From contig NZ_CP083951.1 in the NCBI RefSeq assembly GCF_006440675.2, forward strand, positions 4,559,501 to 4,623,500: 64,000 nt of DNA, given 5' to 3'. Positions 1 to 7,599 of the stretch are shown in pieces. A program made the position numbers and the translations under genes. This DNA is from Mesorhizobium sp. B2-8-5. GTDB lineage: Bacteria; Pseudomonadota; Alphaproteobacteria; Rhizobiales; Rhizobiaceae. Below the pieces are notes generated by a model that ran no database searches, was not told the origin of the DNA, and saw nothing but the letters and a program-made list of their open reading frames with translations. Positions within the stretch are counted from its first letter, which is position 1, and each line of letters opens with the position of its first letter.

Positions 1-352
1 GGAACACGGCCTGGTTCATCTGACTGCCCGAGTTCGGCTGAACGTTGGCGAAGTTACAGCCAAAAAGCTTTTTCGCGCGCTCGATGGCCAGTTCCTCGGC
101 CACGTCGACGAACTGGCAGCCGCCATAGTAACGCTTGCCCGGATAACCCTCGGCATATTTGTTGGTCATGATCGAGCCCTGAGCTTCGAGCACGGCGCGC
201 GAAACGATGTTTTCCGACGCGATCAGCTCGATCTCGTGGCGCTGGCGGCCAAGCTCGTTGCGGATGGCGCCGAAGATTTCCGGATCGGCGTCGGCAAGCG
301 TGGTCTCGAAGAAGGATTCGAATTTGCTGGAGGCTGCCGCTGCGTTTGACAT
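1..352 (-). CDS. glyA: Serine hydroxymethyltransferase, N-terminal part (cut by window edge)
   Basis: Interconverts serine and glycine while loading 5,10-methylene-tetrahydrofolate; a cytosolic PLP enzyme of one-carbon metabolism. Only the first 117 codons are present; the rest lies left of the window. The visible part carries the family hallmarks: [11 protein letters not shown] near residues 37-47, then the segments [15 protein letters not shown] and [11 protein letters not shown], which belong to the substrate and PLP-pocket region. The start is the ATG at 350-352, giving [12 protein letters not shown]. It lies downstream of the antiporter gene on the same strand, with a 126-base spacer in which I see no clear riboswitch. 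The identification is secure. Confidence 0.95.
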   Translation of the reverse strand, partial: MSNAAAASSKFESFFETTLADADPEIFGAIRNELGRQRHEIELIASENIVSRAVLEAQGSIMTNKYAEGYPGKRYYGGCQFVDVAEELAIERAKKLFGCNFANVQPNSGSQMNQAVF

Positions 353-478
353 GGCTTGCTTTCCCTTGGGGCCGGAGGTCTGCGAGGTCGCCGCGCATTA
401 ACACAGTTGTTTCCGGGCCGCCACGTTTGCGGCGCGAAATTTGCTGGCCGGTTTGCGCCAAGACAAACCAGTCCAGTT

Positions 479-2116
479 CTAATCCCGCGGTTCGCGGCCC
501 TTGAGGATCGCTTCCGAGAAGGTGATCTCGGTGAACAGCTTGCGCGCCGTATGGTCATTGATGTCGCCACGGCGAAGCATCGCCTGCAGTTCGGCCCGCT
601 CGGCCTCGATGCCGGCAAGCCTGAATCCGAGCTCGATCCGCCCGGATTCGCGGGTCTCGGCGCGCGCTTCGTCGGCGCCGTCGGAGAGCGAGATGCGCCG
701 CCGGTAGATGGATGCGACGCTCTCGGCGATGGCAAGCTTCATGTGCGCCTCCCCTTCACTGCCGTCGCTGGCGAGGCCTTCGATCCTGGCGATGGCCGCG
801 TTGGCTGCGCCGACGCGGGCGCGGCGCTCTTCGGCCGCACCTGGATGCTCGCCGGGCTCGACGAGGCCTCGCGAAACCGTTGGCAGGGCAAGGCTGGCGA
901 TCGCCAGCGAGCAGATGATGACGCCGGCAGCGAGGAAGATCACGAGGTCGCGGGCCGGAAAGGGCGAGCCGTCTTGCAAGGTAAGCGGCAGGGACAGGAT
1001 GCCGGCCAGCGTCACCGCGCCGCGCACGCCTGCAATGGAGCCGGCAAGCCTGACGCGAAAGCCAAAGGGTTCGGCTTTGCGCCTGCCGAGCCGCGCGGCA
1101 AGCACGGCGCCCATGTCGCCAATCCAGATCCAGACATAGCGCAGCCCGATCAGGCAGAGCGTGAGCAACAGCACGGTCAATGCCGGCTCGAACAGCCAAT
1201 GCCGGGTCGTCAATTCCGGCGGCACCTTGCGGATGATGTCGGGCAGTTGCAGGCCAAGCAGGATGAAGAGCGAGCCGTTGAAGATGAAGATCAGCATCGA
1301 CCAGAGCGAGATCGTCTGGATGCGCGCCGAGACCGCCATGTGGCGGACGATGCCGGAGTATCCGGTCAGAAGACCGGCGGTGACCGCCGCCAGAACGCCC
1401 GACGCGTTCAAATGCTCGGCGACCAGATAGGCGACGAAGGGCAACAGCACCATGACCAGCACCTGCGCCTCGGCCGGTGTGCTGGTGATACGGCCGAGGA
1501 TCTGCAACGACTTCGCGGCGATGAACAGCGCCGCGATGCCGGCGAGAATGCCGATCGCCACAGCCAAGAAGAAGCTCAGAGATGCCTCGGCGAACGAAAA
1601 GCTGCCGGTCAGCGCCGCCGCGACCGTGAAGCGGAACATCACCAGACCCGAGGCGTCGTTGAGCAGGGATTCGCCTTCCAATATGTGCATCAGCCGCGCC
1701 GGGACGACATTGCGGTCGACGATCGAGGACACGGCGACCGCATCGGTCGGCGACAGCACGGCGGCCAGAGCGAAGGCGACGACCAGCGGGATGCTCGGCA
1801 CCAGCCAGTGCAAGGCGTAACCGAAGCCGACGATGGTGAAGAAGACGAGCCCGATGGCGAGGTCGAGGATCGGGCTGCGCAACGCTATCAGTTCGCGCTT
1901 CGGCGCCGAGAAGGCGTCACCGAACAGAAGCGGCGGAATGAATACCAGGAGGAACAGCTCCGGGTCGATCTCGACATGCAGGCCGCGTGCCGGCCAGGCC
2001 AGGGCGGCGCCGATCGCGATCTGCAGCACCGGCAGCGGCACGCGCACCAGCCGCACCAGCGCACCGGAAACCGTTACGAAGGCGAGCACGACGAGAATAA
2101 AGACGGCGACGTCCAT
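479..2116 (-). CDS. CPA1-family Na+(K+)/H+ antiporter
   Basis: Predicted inner-membrane antiporter exchanging monovalent cations for protons (NhaP/CPA1 family), used for pH and salt homeostasis. The 545-residue product has 11-12 hydrophobic segments in residues 1-400. The family's substrate core is visible as AVLSPTDAVAVSSI and EGESLLNDASGLV; the Asp of LLNDASG is the expected ion-binding residue. The last ~130 residues are hydrophilic and helical, as in cytosolic tails of this family. I use the ATG at 2114-2116 (MDVAVFILVV) because the longer frame to 2197 would add a non-conserved hydrophilic leader. The ion specificity cannot be read from the sequence. Confidence 0.88.
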   Translation of the reverse strand: MDVAVFILVVLAFVTVSGALVRLVRVPLPVLQIAIGAALAWPARGLHVEIDPELFLLVFIPPLLFGDAFSAPKRELIALRSPILDLAIGLVFFTIVGFGYALHWLVPSIPLVVAFALAAVLSPTDAVAVSSIVDRNVVPARLMHILEGESLLNDASGLVMFRFTVAAALTGSFSFAEASLSFFLAVAIGILAGIAALFIAAKSLQILGRITSTPAEAQVLVMVLLPFVAYLVAEHLNASGVLAAVTAGLLTGYSGIVRHMAVSARIQTISLWSMLIFIFNGSLFILLGLQLPDIIRKVPPELTTRHWLFEPALTVLLLTLCLIGLRYVWIWIGDMGAVLAARLGRRKAEPFGFRVRLAGSIAGVRGAVTLAGILSLPLTLQDGSPFPARDLVIFLAAGVIICSLAIASLALPTVSRGLVEPGEHPGAAEERRARVGAANAAIARIEGLASDGSEGEAHMKLAIAESVASIYRRRISLSDGADEARAETRESGRIELGFRLAGIEAERAELQAMLRRGDINDHTARKLFTEITFSEAILKGREPRD

Positions 2117-2247
2117 GGCGCGATTCCGGCTGGTCGACCGACCATGGGCAATTGCCAGCGTCGCGTCCAGCCGGCCAGACGTCACCTGGCGTATCATGCG
2201 GGCGGAGTCCCATTCCGCCCGGGCGATTCAGCGTTTGATGGAACGCT

Positions 2248-3186
2248 CTATGGCGACAGAACCGCCTTGGGCACGGAACAAAGCGCCGTGAAGGCGGGAT
2301 TCACTACATTGCCGATGCGCAGGCTGCAGGTCTGACTGACCAGTTGATGCGCGTCCATCGTGTCCAGGCCTGTCCGTTGCGCCACCCAGCGCACCAGCCC
2401 GGCGACCGCGATGCGGGCGGCGTCGTCCAGCGGCCGCGCGCAGCCAATGACGCCGATATGGCTTTCAGTCTCCAGGCGCGGCCAGTCGAAGCTCTCATCC
2501 GGCATCGCCTTCTCGGCGGACAGGGAAGTGAAGAAGGCGCCCTCGACCGCGGTGCCCGCGATCTCGCCATCGCCCTGCGCGTAATGTCCGTCACCGATAT
2601 AGATGTGCCCGCCATCGACATTCGCCCGCAGGTAGAGCGTCGCGCCTTCCCTCAGGTCCGGGATGTCGAAATTGCCGCCGAAGTCGCCGGGAACGACGCC
2701 GAGGCGAACCTCGCCATGAGCGGGCGCGACGCCCAACGTGCCGTGGAAAGGCCGGTAGCCGGCGCGCAGCGTGCGGCCGGAGGAGGTCCGTGTGGTCAAC
2801 TGCGTTCGATCCGGCGAGAGGCGCCATATCCACACCCGCTCGTCCTGCTCCTGCTGCAAGTTGGGCGAGGCGCGGGTTCCCGACAGGAAGCCGAAATTCG
2901 GCGAAATCGTCGCCACACCCCAGTCACGAGCGGGCTCCAGGCGATGCAGGCGGATCGCCATGATATCGCCGGCCCTGATCCCTTCAACGGCGATCGGACC
3001 GACCAGCGGGTTGACTTTCGGATAGGGCGCGACCTCGCGCGGCTTGCCGTCGACGCTCGTCAGCTTGCTGGAAAAGCAGTCCTCGGTGAACACCGTGAAT
3101 TGCTCGCCAGCCCTGACGGAAAGCCGCGGCGCATGCCCTCCCAGTTGGAAGACGAAATCGTGCCCGTCGTTCAGCGGTCGAACCAA
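2248..3186 (-). CDS. Acetamidase/formamidase family protein
   Basis: Member of the FmdA/AmdA family of cytosolic amidases that hydrolyse formamide or short-chain amides to ammonia and the carboxylic acid. The 312 residues match the usual family length. The segments GGNFDIPDL, GHIYIGDGHYAQGDGEI and ESHIGVIG are typical of the beta-rich fold with its metal-binding region. The reading frame opens with a TTG at 3184-3186, inside the last 16 bases of the upstream alpha/beta-hydrolase gene, implying translational coupling; a later internal start is possible. It is the last gene of the nucleoside operon. I infer that it releases ammonia from an amide formed during nucleobase breakdown, but the substrate is unknown. 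Confidence 0.82.
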   Translation of the reverse strand: MVRPLNDGHDFVFQLGGHAPRLSVRAGEQFTVFTEDCFSSKLTSVDGKPREVAPYPKVNPLVGPIAVEGIRAGDIMAIRLHRLEPARDWGVATISPNFGFLSGTRASPNLQQEQDERVWIWRLSPDRTQLTTRTSSGRTLRAGYRPFHGTLGVAPAHGEVRLGVVPGDFGGNFDIPDLREGATLYLRANVDGGHIYIGDGHYAQGDGEIAGTAVEGAFFTSLSAEKAMPDESFDWPRLETESHIGVIGCARPLDDAARIAVAGLVRWVAQRTGLDTMDAHQLVSQTCSLRIGNVVNPAFTALCSVPKAVLSP

Positions 3187-3932
3187 GTGCCGGCTCCCAG
3201 TGTCTCGACTATGTCGACGAATGCCTGCGTGGCGTCGCGATGGATACTATGGCCGACATTGGGCATCACAACGACAGACCGCTCGCCGACCTCTGCCCGC
3301 AGGCGCGCGGTGTCGTCGGGCGGGACAAACCGGCTCATTTCCGGCAGGACCCAAACCGTCGGCAGCATCCGGGCCAGGCGCGCCGCCTCATCCCGCAGAT
3401 CCCAGGGCGCGTTGCCGGCGAAGGCTGAACGCGCGTCATCGAACGAGATCTGCTCGAGCGACACGACTTTCCAGGCGGCGTCCCGCCGCGACCAGCCGGG
3501 ATTGAGTTTCAGCAGCCCCTCGATGTCGTGGGGCAGATTTGCTTCGTCCCAGTCCAACATGCCCTTCGGCGTCGCCTTGTCGGCGAAATGCGAGACCGGG
3601 TCTTCCAGAAGCATTGCCTTCGGCCGGAACAGGCCGCGCAACACGCCAAGCTGCGCCAGCGTGCCGCCGAAGGAATGGCCAAGCAGCACATCCGGCGCGG
3701 CAGGCAGGTTCCCGGCGAAATCGGAGAGCAGGCTGTCGAAGGAAAAATCGCCGTCGCCCCGCGCGCTTTCGCCGTGGCCGCGCATGTCGGGAGCGATCAC
3801 CTGCCAGCCACGCGCGGCAAGCACACGCGCCGGCTCGGTCATGGCGCCCGCATTGGCGGTGATGCCGTGCAGCGCCACCATCGTCTTCGGCGCGCCGCGG
3901 TCGCCCCAGCGCATGATGTTGAGCGTCACCAT
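3171..3932 (-). CDS. Alpha/beta-fold hydrolase
   Basis: A 253-residue cytosolic alpha/beta hydrolase. The oxyanion region is VALHGITANAG, the nucleophile elbow is LLGHSFGGT (Ser), and the catalytic His is in MPNVGHSIHRD near the C-terminus. No signal peptide is seen. I start at the ATG 3930-3932 (MVTLNIMRWG), one base after the stop of the preceding gene, rather than at the longer frame to 3998, which would run deep into that gene. The 3' end overlaps the acetamidase start by 16 bases. Its place in the nucleoside operon suggests hydrolysis of an ester, lactone or amide intermediate, but no specific substrate can be assigned. Confidence 0.82.
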   Translation of the reverse strand: MVTLNIMRWGDRGAPKTMVALHGITANAGAMTEPARVLAARGWQVIAPDMRGHGESARGDGDFSFDSLLSDFAGNLPAAPDVLLGHSFGGTLAQLGVLRGLFRPKAMLLEDPVSHFADKATPKGMLDWDEANLPHDIEGLLKLNPGWSRRDAAWKVVSLEQISFDDARSAFAGNAPWDLRDEAARLARMLPTVWVLPEMSRFVPPDDTARLRAEVGERSVVVMPNVGHSIHRDATQAFVDIVETLGAGTWFDR

Positions 3933-3933
3933 G

Positions 3934-4689
3934 TCAGGCTCCCGCCGCCCAGCCGACGATCTGCCGCCAGAGCGTCGTGTAGCCCGGCCAATCGACAAAA
4001 GCGGGCGGCGCCCAATGCGGCCCGCAATCCGACGCGAATGCGACCGACCGCCCCTTGCCGAATTCCGCCGCGACGATCAAGGGATCGTTGCCGACGGTCG
4101 CGACCACCGTCGCCTTCTGCCTGGCGGCAAAGCGGTTGTAGCCGAGCAGCGCCGGCCATTCCGCTTCCAGCCCGCCGACGATCGGGTGACTTGCTGCGGC
4201 AACACGCGGCTTCACGCCTTGCGGTCGCTCGGCGCGGTCATCGCCCGCCTCCATTTCCACGCCCAGCACCTCCGCGACTTCGGTGTCGCGATAGCGCGCC
4301 TTGGCGTCGATGCCCTGGAAGGTCATATAGCCGCCGATCATCACCAGTCCGCCGCCGCCGAGGACATAGTCGCGTATCGCTTCGAGGCGATTGGGCAGCG
4401 TCTTCGACCGCACGAACGTGTCGGGATGGAGCAACAGGGTGTTGGCGCCGATGTCGCTCAGCATAATGCAGTCGAACTTCGCCAGTTCGCCGGCGCTGAA
4501 GGGGAAGTCGCGCGCGGCGACATGGGCCGGCTGGTAGACAACGTCCCAGCCACCGCCTTCGAGGGCGTCGCGCAGCCAGCGCACGCCTTCGGCGTACTCC
4601 GTCGTGGTGAAGGAATCGAAACCCTTCTGGTGGATCGAATGAACGGTCCAGGATTCGCCCGCGATCAGGACGCGACGGCTCTTTGTCAT
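3934..4689 (-). CDS. GATase1-like protein (DUF1355 type)
   Basis: A 251-residue cytosolic protein of the class-I glutamine-amidotransferase-like fold (COG5426/DUF1355 group). Features are an N-terminal strand RRVLIAGESW, the repeated Gly block DYVLGGGGLVMIGGY near residues 108-122, and the C-terminal VAFASDCGPHWAPP. I do not see a canonical Cys-His-Glu amidotransferase triad: the Cys in FDCIMLSD is not in a nucleophile-elbow context. It may therefore bind a ligand or form part of a complex rather than transfer ammonia. The start overlaps the end of the nucleoside hydrolase gene by 4 bases (ATGA), so the two are translated together. Confidence 0.78.
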   Translation of the reverse strand: MTKSRRVLIAGESWTVHSIHQKGFDSFTTTEYAEGVRWLRDALEGGGWDVVYQPAHVAARDFPFSAGELAKFDCIMLSDIGANTLLLHPDTFVRSKTLPNRLEAIRDYVLGGGGLVMIGGYMTFQGIDAKARYRDTEVAEVLGVEMEAGDDRAERPQGVKPRVAAASHPIVGGLEAEWPALLGYNRFAARQKATVVATVGNDPLIVAAEFGKGRSVAFASDCGPHWAPPAFVDWPGYTTLWRQIVGWAAGA

Positions 4690-5645
4690 ACTTCCTCTCC
4701 TGTTTTGTAAGACCGGCTGGCCAGCCGCTTCAGTGCGGCGATGAAAGCGGCGTGGATGCCCTCCCCGTCAAGCTCGACGGTGATTTCGGCGTTCGGCGGC
4801 CCCGAACGTCCGGCAAAGTCGATGACCGTGCGGCCATAGGTGAACTTGCCGGCGAGCTCGACCTCGACCCGAGCCGGAACGGTCCTGGCCAGGGAGGGTT
4901 CGGCCGCTACGAGCGATGCCACGGGATCGTTGAGCGGCATGGCGCCGGGCCCGAACACGCCCGGGCGGAATGTCGTGTTCAGCGAGCGCAGGAGCTCGGC
5001 GGCGAAGAGCCCGACCTTGCCGCCAATCGCCTCGGCGTCCGCGATCAATCCTTCGGTGATAACCGCCTGCGGTCCCACGTCGACCGGAACAAGCGTCAAA
5101 GGAATGCCGGCCCCGAACACGATGGCTGCCGCCTCCGGATCGCATAGAACATTCCACTCCGCCGCCGCTGTCTTGTTGCCGAGCCCCCAGGCCCCGCCGA
5201 GCGAGACGATGCGCCCGATCCTCTCCGCCAGGCCGGGATTGCGCCGCAGCGCCATGGCCAGATTGGTCAGCGGACCGGTGGTGACGACGGTTTCGGCGGC
5301 GCCTGAAAGGACCATCTCGGCGATGAGGTCGCTGGAGTGGCGTGGATCGAGGTTGACCGCTTCGAGGTCCGGCCGCTCCGGGTCGAGCGCACCGGTTTGG
5401 TCGAGGATGCCGGCGATCAGCCTTTCGCGCACCAACGGCCCCATGGCGCCGGCCGAAACCGGAACGTCGCTGCGCCCCGCAACGGCAAGGACGATGGCGC
5501 CGTTGCGCGCCGTGCGGTCCCCGGCGAGATGACCGGCACCCGTCGTCACCGCCTTCAGGTCGAGCGCCTTATGGCCGGCGGCGACCAGGATGCCCAGGGC
5601 ATCGTCATTGCCCGGATCACAGTCGAGGATGATCGGCTTCGTCAT
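4686..5645 (-). CDS. Inosine-uridine preferring nucleoside hydrolase family protein
   Basis: Hydrolyses the N-glycosidic bond of ribonucleosides to ribose and free base; cytosolic and calcium dependent. The N-terminal DCDPGNDDALG (residues 8-18) is the diagnostic calcium/ribose motif with Asp10, Asp14 and Asp15. The segments TTGPLTNLA and EWNVLCDPEAA follow in the expected order, and 319 residues is the usual length. The motif that normally reads His-Asp before the last calcium ligand here reads PLNDPVAS, so the leaving-group His of the well-studied enzymes is Asn. Substrate preference may therefore differ. It overlaps the upstream permease by 4 bases and lies in the same operon as a nucleoside-type ABC importer. 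Confidence 0.9.
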   Translation of the reverse strand: MTKPIILDCDPGNDDALGILVAAGHKALDLKAVTTGAGHLAGDRTARNGAIVLAVAGRSDVPVSAGAMGPLVRERLIAGILDQTGALDPERPDLEAVNLDPRHSSDLIAEMVLSGAAETVVTTGPLTNLAMALRRNPGLAERIGRIVSLGGAWGLGNKTAAAEWNVLCDPEAAAIVFGAGIPLTLVPVDVGPQAVITEGLIADAEAIGGKVGLFAAELLRSLNTTFRPGVFGPGAMPLNDPVASLVAAEPSLARTVPARVEVELAGKFTYGRTVIDFAGRSGPPNAEITVELDGEGIHAAFIAALKRLASRSYKTGEEV

Positions 5646-6559
5646 TGGGGATTGTCCTGAATTCTGGCCGGGCGGTTGCGCACCAGGATGCGCCAGCGGG
5701 CGAAGGTCAGGCCGATGATGGCGGCGAGATAGGGCAGCATCAGCACGAACTGCGAGGGGATGGCGAACACTTGCAGGCGGTCGCCCAGCGCGCCGAAGAA
5801 GCCGAACAGGAAGGACGCCGCAGCCGTCATCCAGGGTTGGCCGCCGCCGAACAGCGTCGCGGCCAGCCCGATGAAGCCGCGGCCGCTGGTCATGTCCGGC
5901 AGGAAGAAATGCAGCTTGTCCATGGCAAGCTGCGCGCCGGCAAGCCCGGCCAGCAAGCCGCTGATCGCCAAGGACAGGGCCTTCATGGCAGCGATGCGGA
6001 TGCCGGCGGAACGCGCTGCGTGCTCGTCCTCTCCCGCGGCCCGCAGGCTGGCGCCGAGCGGCGTCTTGTAGAGGAAGACATAGGTGAGTGGGACCACGAC
6101 AAGTGCGATCAGCACGATGATGCTTTGGCCTTCGAAGGCCGGGCCGAGCACAGGCAGCCAGGACAGCGATCCGGCCGGAACATGCCAGATGTCGGGAAAG
6201 GCGATCGGCCTCAGGCCGCCCGGACTGTTGTAGTAGCGCTCGAGGATGAAGAGCGTGCCGCCTGCGGCGAGCAGGTTGATGCCAAGGCCCGCCACGATGA
6301 AGTCGGCGAAGAAGCGCAAGGTCAGCAGCGCCAGAAGCTGCGAAAGCACCACCGCGACCACCAGCGCCGACAGGAAGGCCGGCCAGGCGCTGCCGCTCCA
6401 GTCGCCGACGGCGATGGCCGCGAAGGCGGCCGCCAGCATCATGCCCTCGACCGCGACATTGAGGATGTTGGCGCGCAAGGTGATCATTGCCGCCAGCGCG
6501 GCAAGCAGGATCGGGGTCGACTGTTCAAGGACCGCGGCGAGCAGCGATGCGAGGTTCAT
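5642..6559 (-). CDS. BMP-type nucleoside ABC transporter permease 2
   Basis: Inner-membrane permease of a basic-membrane-protein type ABC importer (NupQ/YufQ-like). The 305-residue protein has about 8-10 hydrophobic helices. The N-terminal block LRANILNVAVEGMMLAAAF is the family signature, and RAAGEDEHAARSAGIRIAAMK is the cytosolic coupling loop that contacts the ATPase. The start ATG at 6557-6559 follows a GAGGTAAGGA ribosome binding site. It is separated from permease 1 by 11 bases and overlaps the nucleoside hydrolase by 4 bases, so transport and cleavage are co-expressed. Confidence 0.9.
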   Translation of the reverse strand: MNLASLLAAVLEQSTPILLAALAAMITLRANILNVAVEGMMLAAAFAAIAVGDWSGSAWPAFLSALVVAVVLSQLLALLTLRFFADFIVAGLGINLLAAGGTLFILERYYNSPGGLRPIAFPDIWHVPAGSLSWLPVLGPAFEGQSIIVLIALVVVPLTYVFLYKTPLGASLRAAGEDEHAARSAGIRIAAMKALSLAISGLLAGLAGAQLAMDKLHFFLPDMTSGRGFIGLAATLFGGGQPWMTAAASFLFGFFGALGDRLQVFAIPSQFVLMLPYLAAIIGLTFARWRILVRNRPARIQDNPQ

Positions 6560-6570
6560 TCCTTACCTCC

Positions 6571-7599
6571 TCACGCTGCCTGGGCGGCGCGACGCAGCCG
6601 CGCCGTCATCAGCAGCACGAGCAGGCCCGTCAAAAGGTTGACCAGCGAGCGCGGCACATCCGTGGAAATCTGCATGTAGGCAGCGCCATTCAGCATCGCG
6701 GCGTAGAAGAGCGCGGTCGCCAGCGAACCGATCGGATGGACGCGGGCAAGCAGGGCGCAGGTCAGGCCGACCAGTCCGTAGCTCGGCGAGAAATTCTGCT
6801 CGAAGCGGTGTCCGACGCCGAGCACATAAAGCGCTCCGGCCAGCCCGGCCAATCCACCGGCAATGACCATCGCCGAGATCACCCGCCGCGCCGCCGGCAC
6901 GCCGGTGGCCTCGGCAAAGCGCAGATTGGTGCCGGCCGCGCGAACCTCCGCGCCCCATCGGGTGCGGAACAGCACGATCCATGAGACGACGGCAAGCACG
7001 GCGGCGACAAGGAAGCCGCTGGTGGCGCGCGGAACGAAAGGCAAGGGCGGCAGCCAGATCGAGCTCGGCACCATCCAGCTCACCGCGCCATAGGCGGTGG
7101 TATCGCGGATCACCTGGTTGGCCAGCCAGGAGGTGATCAGGAGAATGATGATGTTGAGCATCAGTGTCGTCACCACCTCGTCGACGGCGAGACGCACCTT
7201 GAGCACGCCCGGAATCCAGCCGACCACCGCGCCGGCAAGAAAACCGGCGACGATGGCGAGCGGCATCAGCATAAAGGCCGGCAGCGAAGCGCCGGCGATG
7301 GCGACGACGGTGGTGGTGACCGCGCCCGCGTAGAGCTGGCCCTCGCCGCCGACATTGAAGATGCCGGCGCGAAACGAGAAGACGACGCCGAGCGCGATCA
7401 GGGTGAGCGGCGTGGCGCGGTTCAGGAACAGGGCGAAGTTGCCGAGCGAATCGAAATTGGCGAGCAGCAGGTCGCGATAGGCGCGGACCGGCTCATCCGT
7501 GATCGACGCGACCAGCAGGAAGCCGAGCGCCAGCGTGAGCAGGATCGCGGCGAGCGGCGCGCGAATGACGCGCAGGAAATTGGACAGCGCCGGCGCCAT
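6571..7599 (-). CDS. BMP-type nucleoside ABC transporter permease 1
   Basis: Inner-membrane permease (NupP/YufP-like), 342 residues with about 9-10 membrane spans. Diagnostic segments are FSFRAGIFNVGGEGQLYAG (residues ~74-92) and EVRAAGTNLRFAEATGVPA, the coupling loop to the ATPase. It forms the heterodimeric channel with the next gene product. Its start codon overlaps the ATPase stop by one base (TAATG), a standard coupling arrangement. The two permeases belong to the same superfamily and have parallel motifs, as expected for the paired subunits of this importer class. Confidence 0.9.
   Translation of the reverse strand: MAPALSNFLRVIRAPLAAILLTLALGFLLVASITDEPVRAYRDLLLANFDSLGNFALFLNRATPLTLIALGVVFSFRAGIFNVGGEGQLYAGAVTTTVVAIAGASLPAFMLMPLAIVAGFLAGAVVGWIPGVLKVRLAVDEVVTTLMLNIIILLITSWLANQVIRDTTAYGAVSWMVPSSIWLPPLPFVPRATSGFLVAAVLAVVSWIVLFRTRWGAEVRAAGTNLRFAEATGVPAARRVISAMVIAGGLAGLAGALYVLGVGHRFEQNFSPSYGLVGLTCALLARVHPIGSLATALFYAAMLNGAAYMQISTDVPRSLVNLLTGLLVLLMTARLRRAAQAA

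Noticed and set aside
353..478. A riboswitch before glyA
   Set aside because: The region is short and I could not find a conserved aptamer pattern for glycine, SAM or tetrahydrofolate.
356..2335. A 659-codon plus-strand frame opposite the antiporter
   Set aside because: It is the complement of a well-conserved membrane transporter and its translation is Arg/Gln/His/Asp-rich low-complexity sequence typical of antisense frames in GC-rich DNA.
2344..4710. A 788-codon plus-strand frame opposite the amidase and hydrolase genes
   Set aside because: It covers three conserved minus-strand genes and shows no recognisable domain; antisense shadow.
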